From the NCBI GenBank assembly GCA_027257055.1, contig JAPVLO010000039.1:4990501-5054500 (forward strand): a stretch of DNA of 64,000 nt, given 5' to 3'. The notes beneath the pieces were generated by a model. It was not told where the DNA came from. It did not search any database and was given only the letters and a program-made list of their open reading frames with translations. Each line of letters starts with the position of its first letter. Position 1 is the stretch's first letter. This document shows positions 1 through 21,625 of the stretch, in pieces. This DNA comes from Cephalopachus bancanus (Eukaryota; Chordata; Mammalia; Primates; Tarsiidae). A program made the translations under genes and the position numbers.

Positions 1-18
1 GCACCCTCCCCCACACAG

Positions 19-70
19 GCCAGACCCCTGTGCTCCACAGAGTCAACACACAGGCTCCAGGTAGCCTCCC
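19..70 (+). pseudogene. EEF2KMT: Possible degenerate EEF2KMT exon
   Basis: Lies directly upstream of the clear exons, between a cacag acceptor-like site and a gtgagc donor-like site. The middle reads ...TEST..., recalling the KESTQGH segment that precedes the 750-883 exon in human. At 52 nt its phase does not join the next exon, which starts with a whole codon (CCT), and downstream residues diverge. It may be a decayed exon, an alternative-splice relic, or chance similarity. Human nucleotides were recalled, not aligned. Confidence 0.3.
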
Positions 71-749
71 GTGAGCTCAAGTCCCAGCCCCGTAACTCTG
101 CAATCTTACCCAAGGTCGGTCAGCCTCCTTAGCCTCAGTTTCCTCATCTGCAAACCAAGCACATCAGCACAACAGTGCCTGTCTCTGGGCTATCGGCGTT
201 CACCTGGGAACCCATGGCTCACTTGGTGAGGCTGGGCGCCGCCCTCAGTACATGCCTGGTGGGTGGACATGGCCTGGGGCAGCAGTCTCCTCACTCCCAC
301 CACTGGGCCACTGGCTGGATGAGTCCATGGCCTTCGGAACGGTCTACCAGCTCATTTCACAGAGACACCCTCTGCCCACGACGGCCAGGGGAGTCTTGGG
401 GTTTTGCTTGTTTGCACCTGTTGTTATTGAATAAGACATAGATGCAGGAAACCACACAAACACACAGCTGATTGTCACAATGCAGCCACCGTTTATGGCC
501 ACCCAGCCCCTCTCCCACCCCAAGCCCTGGCCATCACTGATCCGGGCCCCATTCCGAGATGTTGGGTGACTGAGTCACACAGGGCGACCAGAGACTGGCT
601 TCCCTCAGTCGGCATGATGCCACTGAGACCCGTCCAGGCTGTCTCATGTCGGCTGTCCACTCCTCGCTGCTAGGTGGTCCACAGTGTGGCCCCACACAGT
701 TCATTTAACCATCTGCCAGCTGGATGAACTCCTGCCCCTCTCATTGTAG

Positions 750-3700
750 CCTTTGGGATACTCAGTCACGCTCTCAGAGAGCACAGCCATCGTCTCCCAT
801 GGCACCACAGGCCTAGTCACCTGGGACGCCGCCCTCTACCTCGCAGAGTGGGCCCTGGAGCACCCGACAGCCTTCGCTCACAGGTGAGCTTGAGCACAGA
901 GCAAGGCACCCAGGCAGCTTGCCCTGGCGGGTCACAGCACGGGTCCCCTTCCGCCCAGGACCGTTCTGGAGCTTGGCAGTGGGGCTGGCCTCACGGGCCT
1001 GGCCATTTGCAAGGTGTGCCGTCCCAGCACTTACATCTTCAGCGACTGTCACAGCCGTGTCCTCGAGCAGCTCAGAGGGAACATCCTTCTCAACGGCCTC
1101 TTGCTAGAGCCAGACATCACCAGCTCTGAGAGCCCCCGGGTGACAGTGGCCCAGCTGGACTGGAACATCGTGACAGTCCCTCAGCTCTCTGCCTTCCAGC
1201 CAGACGTTGTCATCGCAGCAGGTAACGCCCAACTGGGCAGCCCAAGCATGTGTCTTCCTGGCAGCTCTTCCCAGCTCTCAGCCGAGGGAAGGGAAATGGG
1301 CCAGCCTGGGAAATGATGAGGCTTCAGAAGAGCCGCTCCAGGCCTCCAGGGTGCGCCTCTTGAGACGGCCCGGAGCCCCCGCCCTCATGGGAGACAGTGG
1401 TGCCATCCAGAAGTGAACCCTGGCTCCCAGCAAGGCTTGAGAGGAACAGAGCAGACCCCAGGCCTCAGCCCACCTGAGCCCAGCCAGGCCACAGCCACAT
1501 AGGCAGACCTCATCTCCCAGCAGCTTAAGGAGATGTCCTGCCAGAACCTGCGCAAGTGGCCAGAGCCACCCCTCCTAGGAGAAGAGAGCCGCGCCACCCC
1601 ACCCCACTGCTTTAGGTGGGCACTTCACACTAGACGTCCCATGAGGCTGTACCTGCATCTTCAGATTGGGGGGCAGAAACAGCCATAGCAGTCCTTGGTT
1701 TTTCCAGGGCCACAGAGCACAGCATGATTCTCAGGACCAGTACGGTTCTTCCGTGTGTCTCCAGCGCCCAGTGCTGGGCCGTGCCTGCGTTGGGGTTGCA
1801 GTGGCCTGGTTGCTTCAGGAGCGAGAGCTGTGTCCCCTGCTCTGTCATCACTGGCTCTGTCCACCTGTGCAGGGCTGTACGAGGTCACTATCCTCGCCAC
1901 ACATCCCTGTGGCCCTGGCCTTCTCTGTCCCAGGCCTGTGCCCGTGTCCTTCAGAGACCACAGGAGGGAACCACCACTCCTGGGACAACAATGAGGCCCT
2001 TGAGAGAAGGTGGTATGTGGCCGAGCTCACACAGTCCCCTTTTTGGTTCCACCATGCCCTGCCTCGGCCCAGGTTGGCCCCACAGCCCATGGAGGCAGGG
2101 ACGTGGACGTGGCATCTAAGCAGCAAGCCTGGGCAGCCACCCGCCACACACACACACAGGCCAGCCTGCAGGCCAGGAGGTGCCTGGAAGGGAAAGTCCT
2201 GGACGGGCCAGGGTTTCCTTCATTAAAGTGTCAGCAACTAGACCAGGAAACAACTGATTTTTTCTTCAGAGAGACTCCAGACTGGCTCGTTTTCCGTTGA
2301 GTCTTTGAGCAGCTTCCTCTCCCCTAGGGCCCCTTTTCACCTGAGTAACCTGCCCGACTGACAGCCTGGCTCTCACAGGACGCTGCTTCCCGGAGCCTCG
2401 CCCTGCTGCCAAGGTCAGCCCACCCAGAGCCTTGTGTGCCTCCCATAACCTGAGGCTTTTGTCACAGATGTGCTGTATGGCCCGGAAGTTGTTCTGTCAC
2501 TGGTCGGTGTCCTGCAGAAGCTCTCTGCCTGCCGGGAGGACCAGCGGGCCCCTGACACCTACATCGCCTTTACCATCCGCAACCCCGAGACGTGCCAGCT
2601 GTTTACCACCAAGCTGGGTGAGCCCCACACGAGAGGAGCAGCCCAGACCTGTGGGGCCATTGAGCTGTCCCCATGATACTCCTATGGAATTAAAAACAGG
2701 GCCCGGGGGAAAGCCAGGAAGCCCCATGCCCACACTAGGTGCCTGGGCAGAGGCCACTGAGTGGGGTGGGACCTGCTGGGTGCCCTGGGCGGGGTCAGCA
2801 GCTCAGCACAGTGACGGGGGGTGGGGGGTGTGAGACCTGCGGCCCCACTGTGTGCCCCAGTAGTTTTCCTAAACCTTTAAGCCTCAGTTTCCTCTTCTGT
2901 AAGATGGAGGTGGTGGTAGCAGCCAATCGGTGTCCGCACTGGACAAGGTTCTGGCCCACTCGGCCCTGAACACAGGCTCTGCAGTCCACTCACCCACACC
3001 CTCGTGGGGCTGGGCCGTCCCCACCTTCCACCTTTCCTCACTTGCACCCTGGAGACACCTGCTCAGAGGGTCCACTTGGGACGTGCAGGACAGGCTCACA
3101 TCAGGGCACTTGGTGACCGGGTAGTTGCCATCATGGGCACCCAGTAAGTGGTGGTTTTAGAGAAGGGGCAAAGGGCACAGCTACACACAGCCCTGAAATG
3201 GCCCACTGTGGGCTGTCTGTTGTCCCTAGACCTGACACTTGTCAGCACCCATAGGGTACTCTGTCATCATCCCATCTCACCCACCACTCTGGGCACAGGG
3301 AGGCTGAGCGGCCCAAGTTCCCACAAGTCACCTGGCCCCTGCGTCTCCATTCCACCCAGCTGCCCACAGTCCTGGGTACACGCAGCCCCACTAGGGCCTT
3401 CTGTGTGCAACCCAGCAGCAGCTGTGGCACAGAACAACCTGCCCCAGCCCTAACAGAGCCCATTCCTGCAGCCACGTGCACAGATATGCCTGTAAGCAGC
3501 CTCTGCCAACAGGATATGGACAACCCGATTGCCCCTATCCCCCTGCCACGAGGGTTGCCTGGTCATTACAGAGCAGATGAGCATACGCCACTCACAGCAC
3601 CCCAGATAGAGCCTTTAAAATGAAGGACGTCCTTCTTCAGATATGTACATGAACAAATACCTGTAATTTTTTTCTTTTTTTTTGAGTAGGAATCTCACTC

Positions 3701-6039
3701 CATTGCCCAGGCTGGAGTACAGTGGCAGGCTCATGGCCACCCCAGCATCGACCTGCTGAGTTCCGGCGATCCTTCCACCTCAACCTTCCAAGTAGCTGGA
3801 ACTACTGATGCACTACCATTCCCAGCTAATTTTTTGTTTATTATAGAGACGAGGTCTCACCAAGTTGCCCGGGCTGGTCTCGAACCCACAGGCTCAAGCA
3901 GTCCACTTGCCTCGGCCTTCCAAGTACTGGGATTACAGGCTGAGCCACCAAGCCCTGCCTGTATGCGCTGTTTGGCACTTTGCTTTTTTCATTTAAAAGA
4001 TATTACAGATCCCACGCCTTGGGAGACTGAGGTGAGTGAACTGCCTGAGCCCACGGGTTCGAGACCTGCTTGGGCAGCTTGGCGAGACCTCATCTCTACA
4101 ATAAATCAAAAAATTAGCCGGGCGTGGTAGCGCACACCTGTAATTCCAGCTACTCGGAAGGCTGAGGCAGAAGGATCATCGGAGCCCAGCAGGTCGAGGC
4201 TGCAGTGGCCGGGAACAGCCACTGCACTCCAGTCTGGGTGACAGAGTGAGACTCCGACTCAAAAAAAATAAAATAAAATAAAAATAAAAGATATTACAGG
4301 CCAGGCTCAATCGCTCAGCCTATAATCCTAGCACTTTGGGAGGCCAAGGCGAGTGTATTGCCTGAGCCCATGGGTTTAAGACCAGCCCGGACAATTTGGC
4401 GAGACCTCGTCTCTACAATAAGTAAAAAATTAGCCGGGCGTGGTAGTGCGTGCCTGTAGTTCCAGCTACTTGGAAGGCTGAGGTGGAAGGATCGCCAGAG
4501 CCTAGCAGGTTGACACTGGGGTGCCCGTAAACATGCCACTGTACTCCAGCCTGGGCAATGGAGTAAGACTCCCACTCAAAAAAAGAAAGAAAAAAAAAAG
4601 AAACAGCACATACAGCATAAGCCCATTTTTGGTTTTTTTTTTAAATAGCTAGATATAGTGGTGCACACCTGTAATCCCAGGTGCTCAGGAGGCTGAGGCA
4701 GGAGGATCACTTGGACCCAGGAACTTGTGGTCACCCGGAACAACATAGCAAGATCCAATCTCAAAAGTTTTTTTAATTTAAAAAAAATGACAACAATCAT
4801 TTTCATGTTAGTATTCCTATGGTGGAAAATCTAGAACATACACCAGTTAACCATCACGTTTGGATCTCAGTTTACACTTTTATGTCTATTCCTTCATTTT
4901 TATAAACTGATTTTTCACTCATAACCAGAAACTGATTAAAAAGTCATCCTGAGCCGGGCTCAGTGGCTCAGCCTGTAATCCCGCGCCTTTGGGAGGCTGA
5001 GGTGAGTGGATTGCCTGAGCCCGCGGGTTCGAGACCCGCCTGGGCAGCGAGACCTCATCTCTACAACAAATCAAAAAATCAGCCGGGCGTGGTAGCGCAT
5101 GCCTGTAATTCCAGCTACTTGGAAGGCTGAGGAGGAAGGATCGCCGGAGCCCAGCAGGTCGAGGTTGCGGTGGCCGGAAGCGGCCACTGCACTCCAGTCT
5201 GGGCGACAGAGTGAGACTCCAACTCAAAAAAAAAAAACAAACAAACAAACAAAAAAAAAGTCATCCTGGCCGGGCTCAGTGGCTCAGCCTGTAATCCCAC
5301 GCCTTTGGGAGGCTGAGGTGAGTGGATTGCCTGAGCCCGCGGGTTCGAGACCCGCCTGGGCAGCGAGACCTCATCTCTACAATAAATCAAAAAATCAGCC
5401 GGGCGTGGTAGCGCATACCTGTAATTCCTGCTTCTTGGAAGGCTGAGGCGGAAGGATCACCGGAGCCCAGCAGGTCGAGGCTGCGGTGGCCGGGAGCGGC
5501 CACTGCACTCCAGTCTGGGCGACAGAGTAAGACTGCAACTCAAAAAAAAAAAAATTTCATCCTGGCTAACAGCTCTTCAGACACCTGTGCTCTCAAGGAC
5601 ACAAGCCCTTCTAGACTCTGTGAGGGGGGCTGGCTGAGTAGTGAGGCAGACACGGGTTCAGGTTTCAGCTCTTCCCGGGTCATGCAGGTGACGGGGCAGA
5701 CAGGCGGGAACCTTGCTGCAGGTTACTGCAGTGAGCACGGGCTCCTGGGCCCATCCTGAAGGCGGATTCTGGGCATCTAGGTGGGCCCAGATATCTGTGA
5801 GCAGGTAAACCAGCTTGGAGGCACGCAGGCCTGTCCAATGGTCCTGCACCACGAAGCCTGTCCTGTCCCAAACGCCACCATCCTGAGACGCATCTCTCTT
5901 TGCAGGCCAGGCTGGGATCCGATGGGAAACAGAGCCTCCTCACAACCGGAAGCTGTTTCCGTACGAAGAGCACTCGGAGATGGCGATCCTGAAGCTCACA
6001 CTGCAGGCCCCACATGGTTCTCAAGATGATGGCGATTAA
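750..6039 (+). CDS. EEF2KMT: EEF2KMT (FAM86A), eEF2-lysine methyltransferase, 3' exons only
   Basis: Cytosolic class-I SAM-dependent methyltransferase that trimethylates a lysine of elongation factor 2. Four exons are clear: 750-883, 959-1221, 2468-2617 and 5906-6039 (stop TAA 6037-6039). All have AG/GT borders and compatible phases. Exon 959-1221 encodes the SAM-binding motif I ([13 protein letters not shown]) and the [15 protein letters not shown] segment. The next exon gives DVLYGPE, where human has DVLYCPE, and the [10 protein letters not shown] segment typical of the FAM86 family. The last exon encodes the FPYEEH...MAILKLTL end, but the frame runs about 12 residues past the human stop. 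N-terminal exons lie upstream of the window, apart from a doubtful one at 19-70. The gene is convergent with ALG1, as in human. Identity rests on recalled human protein similarity and synteny; the call is strong. Confidence 0.93.
3667..3959 (-). mobile_element. Alu-type SINE, dimeric, antisense
   Basis: T-rich head, both arms and a T-rich middle linker are present in an EEF2KMT intron. Its linker (ttattatagagac) matches the young local subfamily. Confidence 0.85.
4009..4285 (+). mobile_element. Alu-type SINE, 5'-truncated, with target duplication
   Basis: Flanked by the 14-bp direct repeat AAAAGATATTACAG at 3995-4008 and 4286-4299. The left arm starts inside 'atcccacgcctt'. Confidence 0.9.
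4300..4585 (+). mobile_element. Alu-type SINE, dimeric
   Basis: Full dimer inserted exactly at the 3' target duplication of the preceding SINE, giving a head-to-tail pair. Confidence 0.88.
4645..4795 (+). mobile_element. Alu-type monomer or fragment
   Basis: Single arm containing tgtaatcccaggtgctcaggaggctgagg and an A-rich end; degenerate. Confidence 0.7.
4952..5260 (+). mobile_element. Young local-subfamily SINE, copy 1 of tandem pair
   Basis: Nearly identical to the next SINE. The T-arm-like hairpin lies at 5023-5039 and the right-arm hairpin at 5170-5187. Tail is (CAAA)n-rich. Target site aagtcatcctg precedes it and recurs after it. Confidence 0.93.
5268..5554 (+). mobile_element. Young local-subfamily SINE, copy 2 of tandem pair
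   Basis: Inserted in the duplicated target site of copy 1; a third, slightly altered copy of that site (tttcatcctg) follows. Hairpins at 5339-5355 and 5486-5503. Confidence 0.93.
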
Positions 6040-6261
6040 GCTCCCACTGTGGGAAGAACTGTTTATGGAGAGAAGCAGGTTGAACACGTTCACTGGGCTT
6101 GAATGTTTGAAGAATGTTCCAAACCAGGAAGTACAAACCATGTTCTAAGACATAAGCTGTGGGGTGTGGGATGCCCCTCCCCTCCCAGCAACTGGTTCTT
6201 CAGAAATAGCTGGAGTCAGGAATGAACAGTCTGGTTCCAAGAAAAGCAGGTCCTTTGTGCC

Positions 6262-6267
6262 AATAAA
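6262..6267 (+). terminator. EEF2KMT poly(A) signal AATAAA
   Basis: Canonical AATAAA about 220 bp after the EEF2KMT stop codon, followed by a GT-rich stretch (gcctgtgtgtcaagtgtg) typical of a downstream cleavage element. Confidence 0.75.
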
Positions 6268-6705
6268 AGCGCCTGTGTGTCAAGTGTGCCATCTCCAGCC
6301 TGGACCCTCAGCTCCTCGCAAAGCCAGAGGCCCACAGCAGGTGCCACACCTCACTGTTCACAGGGCCATTGGGCGCCTGTTTCCAAGGCAGGATCACAAT
6401 GTCAGGAATGGGGGGGCGGCGGAAACATAAAACACCGAGGAATTACAAGCAAATGACAGGAAAGTCATACTGAGGGTAGGTCACAGAAGAGGAAGTGCCT
6501 CAGCCTCCAAAGAGGCCAGGAGGGACCGCAGCCTCCTGGTCATTAGAAAAAAGCCCCCTCAATCTCCTGCAGCACTGCCGCCATCCCTCCGACACTGGAC
6601 CACTGGGGGCGCTGTCCAAAGAGTTTGACCAGGGACTGGGCAGCCAGGTGAGAACGGTCTGTGGGGAGGGCGGCTGGGGTCCTAGGTTCTAGTTGGACCC
6701 AGGGG
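6268..6705. other. Gap between convergent EEF2KMT and ALG1
   Basis: The two stop codons are 667 bp apart on opposite strands. I see no coding exon here and no canonical AATAAA on the minus strand for ALG1, so the ALG1 3' end probably uses a variant signal or extends into the EEF2KMT 3' region. In human the two genes overlap at their tails. Confidence 0.5.
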
Positions 6706-17599
<10,894 letters not shown>

Positions 17600-17760
17600 C
17601 TTAGCGGGTCGGCATCGGTCACGTGACCACGCTGCGGCGGGCCGACGCTCTGTGCGCAGCCGCAGACCAAGGCGCCGCGGTGGACGAAGAGCGGGAGGCG
17701 GGGCGGGGACGTGGTTCCCAAAGTGGGGCTCGCGGAACCGCTCCTGGGGCCCAGGAATTA
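17600..17760 (-). promoter_or_regulatory. ALG1 promoter with GTCACGTGAC palindrome
   Basis: CpG-rich and TATA-less. A perfect GGTCACGTGACC palindrome at 17617-17628 lies about 20 bp upstream of the ATG and contains the CLEAR/E-box core GTCACGTGAC recognised by TFEB/USF-type bHLH factors. The start codon sits in AAGATGGCGG, a YY1-type element. Regulation by these factors is inferred from motif match only. Confidence 0.7.
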
Positions 17761-17763
17761 GTA

Positions 17764-18035
<272 letters not shown>

Positions 18036-18449
18036 AGCTAGTTTTTTTCAGTTTTTTGTAGAGACGAGTTCTCACTATCTTGCTCAGGCTGGTCTTGAGC
18101 TCCTGGACAAAACAGGCATGGGCCACAGTGTCCGACCGAGTTCTGTTTCTTGATCTGGGTGTTGGTGATATGTGTTCCATTAGGGAAAATTCATCAAGTG
18201 GCAAACTTATCTGTTCAGTTTTCCATTTGTATATTGTACTCAGTAAAACATTTAAAATATAGAGAGGGGACAGGACTCTGCAGAGAGTTCCCACAAGCAG
18301 GAAGGCTCTCATCACATGCGGCACCTCAACTTGTGCTTCTCTCCTCCATAACTGCAAGAAACAAATTCCTTTTTGTTTCATATATCACCCAGTTTCAGGT
18401 ATTCTAAGTACCCTTTTACCAGTACCTCCCCATTAAGAGTTTATTAATA

Positions 18450-18731
18450 AGCCGGGCTCGGTGGCTCAGCCTGTAATCCCACGCCTTTGGGAGGCTGAGG
18501 TGAGTGGATTGCCTGAGCCCGCGAGTTCAAGACCCGCCTGGGCAGCGAGACCTCATCTCTACAATAAATCAAAAAATCAGCTGGGCGTGGTAGCGCATGC
18601 CTGTAATTCCGGCTACTCAGAAGGCTGAGGCAGAAGGATCGCCGGAGCCCAGCGAGTCGAGGCTGTGGTGGCCGGGAGCAGCCACTGCACTCCAGTCTGG
18701 GCGACAGAGTGAGACTCCAACTCAAAAAAAA
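18450..18731 (+). mobile_element. Young local-subfamily SINE
   Basis: Full dimer flanked by the direct repeat AGAGTTTATTAATA (about 18435-18448 and 18731-18744). Confidence 0.92.
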
Positions 18732-19984
18732 AGAGTTTATTAATATTGATAAACAGAATAAAATAATTGTATGTTTTCCCCAAAAAAGTAAATAAAATAT
18801 AGAGAGGGGAAAGGACAGAAATGGAAGCAAAACCCACAATGATTTAAGTATTCATAGTTAGAAGGGAAAATTTCCCCACTGACTCTCCAATTTCCCCTCC
18901 CAAAGTAGCCACAGGGAGAGTTCAGCAAGTGTGTGTCCCTTGCTGAGAAACATTGAGAGCACACTGGGGAAGCCACCCCACTCACCCCCTCCACCCCAGA
19001 GCCGTTCCGGGACCTGCCAAAACACCACCCAGACCCGTGTTCAACAAACAAGACAGTACCACACCCCTTGAGGAGAGCTGGGCCAGCACCTGCTAGGCAG
19101 GCAGCCTGTGCTGACGTGGTGCCCAGTGTTTCCAGAGCTCAGCTTAGGACTCAGCACACTTCTCATCTGCTCCTCACATAGCCCCGTGGGTCCCCCTTTA
19201 CAGATTAGGAAGGGAAAGGTTACATGGAAACCCAGACCTTGAAACCTGAACTTTCCTATGGAAAGACAGGACAAGTAAACACGTACAGACAGGATGGACA
19301 GGCAGATAGACGTCCTGGGCAGCATCACAAGTCTGCCGGTTCCCAGCTGCCTCAAGGTTGCATGTGCTGGTGGGAGACTGAGACAACCCCCCCCCAACAA
19401 TTCCATCACCCTCTGTAATGGGATAGGCAGGGACCCATGGGGTCAGCTGCAGGGCTCCCAGCTCTCCTGCTTGACCTTCGGCGAGTCACTGCCACCCATT
19501 TGTTTCCCTCACCCATGAATTAAGGGAGGGGGACTTCACGTCTTGGAGGGCTTCTTGCTCTGAGGATCTGAGAGGATAAGGACCATGGTGATGACAAACG
19601 AACAGCAGACGCTTCCCTCTGGAAGGTGGAGCCTTGGCTGGGGAAGGTTTGCCATTGTTCCTCCAGGCAAACACAGAGGGGCTGGGAAACCACCAGCAGG
19701 GGCAACCCTTCTGGCCATCAGGAGTGTATTGGTCAGTCACTTAAGCCCCTCAGAGCCTCCGATTTTGCTCAAGCTGGTTGACTGCCCACTTCAAAGGTTG
19801 TCTTGAGGATTCACAGAAGTCATGACAATGACGAGCTTCCTCTGCAACCTGCATTCTCAGTGGTGCTCCCAAAAAATGGTTCTTGGGGAGCAAAAAATAT
19901 CTTACTCTTTTTTATGTATAAAGCACAGCTGTGGATAGATACACTGCACAAATACACAGCATATCTGCAGTATTAAAACTTCCT

Positions 19985-20655
19985 GGTAGGCTGCATGAAG
20001 AACTCTCATATGCTGCTGGTGGGAATGGAAAATGGTCCAGCCACTGCGGAAAACAACTTGGCCATTCCTCAATAAGTTCAACATAGACTTACCACACGAC
20101 CCAGCAATGCCATGTCCAGGTAGACACACAAGAGAATCGAAAATGGGTTTGCAAACAAAAACTTGTAAAATAAACATTTACATCAGCACTATTCACAAGA
20201 ACTCAGAGGCAGAAACAACCCAAATGCCCATCAACGGATAAATGGATAACCAAACCGTGGTCTACCCATACAGTAGAATACTCTTCTGCCATAAAAAAGA
20301 AGAAAGCACTGATGCATAATGCAACTTGGATGACCTTGAAAACATGCTGAGTGAGAGAAGCCAGACACAAAAGACCACAGGTTGTAGGATTCTATTTTTA
20401 TGAAACGTCCAGAACAGGCAAATTCATAGAGCTAGGGAGTACGGTACTGGTTGCTTGTGGTTGCTGAGGAGGGGAGATAGGCAGGGACCACTCATGAATG
20501 CGGGGTTTCTTTTCGGGGTGATGAAAACATTCTGGAATTAGACCGTGATGGCTGCACAAATTTGTGAATATACTAAAAGCACTGCAAAATCACACGTTTT
20601 AAGTGTTAATGTCATGATACATGAATAATATGTCAATGAACCTGTTATTCAAAAT
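19985..20655 (+). mobile_element. Old L1 (L1M-type) 3' end
   Basis: Contains the ORF2 end and 3'UTR phrases 'actctcatatgctgctggtggg', 'caacccaaatgcccatcaacgg', 'gagtgagagaagccagacac' and 'gggtgatgaaaacattctgg'. Confidence 0.88.
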
Positions 20656-20984
20656 TTTTCAGGAACGTCTACAAACACACCAGGGGTAGAAGAAAGAGCA
20701 ATAATGAATTACGAAGGTTGAGAGGCCCTAACTCGAGCCCTCTCACAAAGAGCATCAAATACACACTTCAGTGGTGGTGTTTTTATTATTGTTACAGATC
20801 TGTAATCTCTTATCTGAAGCCCTCAGGGTCAGGTGTATTTCTCAATTTAGAACTTTTTGGATTTTAGGAAGATACTATGGTTCACACACAAGAAAGTTTG
20901 GGACAGAACCCAGTAAACCAATATTAAAATTTCTGCAGGGAACAGATGTGTGCTCACAGTCAGTGAAGTAAATAAGGTCCTCAC

Positions 20985-21395
20985 TGTTGCTATGTTTGGG
21001 TGTTTCCCCCAAAGTTGACATGTTAGAAACTTAATACCCAATGCACCAGTGCTGAGAGGCAGGGCCTTTAAGAGGCAGACCCCTCATGAATGAATTAATG
21101 CTGGTATTATGAACATGGGCTTCTGATAGAGGAATGGGTTCAGCTCCTTCCTTTCCATCGCTCTCTACTTCTCCCTTCCCCTCTCCCCCCCCCCTTATGT
21201 CTCCCTCTCTGTCTCTCTCTCCCCCCTTCTCCTTCCACCATGGGATGATATAGCAAGAAGACCCTCACCAGACACAGCCCTTTGATCTTGGGCTTCCCAA
21301 AACCAGGAGCCAAATAAATTTCTTTCCTTTATAAATTACTAAGTCTCAGATGTTCCATTATAGCAACACAAAACAGACTAAGCCATGGTCAATAT
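20985..21395 (+). mobile_element. MaLR-type LTR (MST/MLT1-like)
   Basis: Solitary-LTR remnant with 'gctatgtttgggtgtttcccccaaagttgacatg', a pyrimidine-rich middle (21160-21240), 'ccaccatgggatgatatag' and the end 'gagccaaataaatttctttcctttataaattac'. No internal retroviral region is seen. Confidence 0.75.
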
Positions 21396-21452
21396 AGTGG
21401 TTACATGTGACCATTGAGCCCTTGAAATGTGGACAGTCCAAACTAAAATATG

Positions 21453-21625
21453 CTGTGAGCCTGGTGTGGTGGCTCACACCTGTAATCCCATCTACTTGGG
21501 AGGCTGAGGTGGAAGGATTTGTTGAGGCCAAGTACTAGTTCAAGGCTGCAGTGAGCAATTATAGTGCCACTGTACTCCAGCCTGGGCAACAGAGCAAGAT
21601 CCCATCTCTAAAATAAAGTAATAAA
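21453..21625 (+). mobile_element. Alu-type SINE fragment
   Basis: Shortened: the 5' region joins directly to right-arm sequence (ggctgcagtgagcaattatag). Confidence 0.78.

Noticed and set aside
5023..5039. Possible tRNA gene because of the T-arm-like hairpin
   Set aside because: No acceptor, D or anticodon arms surround it; it is part of a 7SL-derived SINE.
4919..5446. Open frames ending in ...[16 protein letters not shown] text, seen many times in the window
   Set aside because: Translations of Alu-type SINEs, recurring at each copy; not genes.
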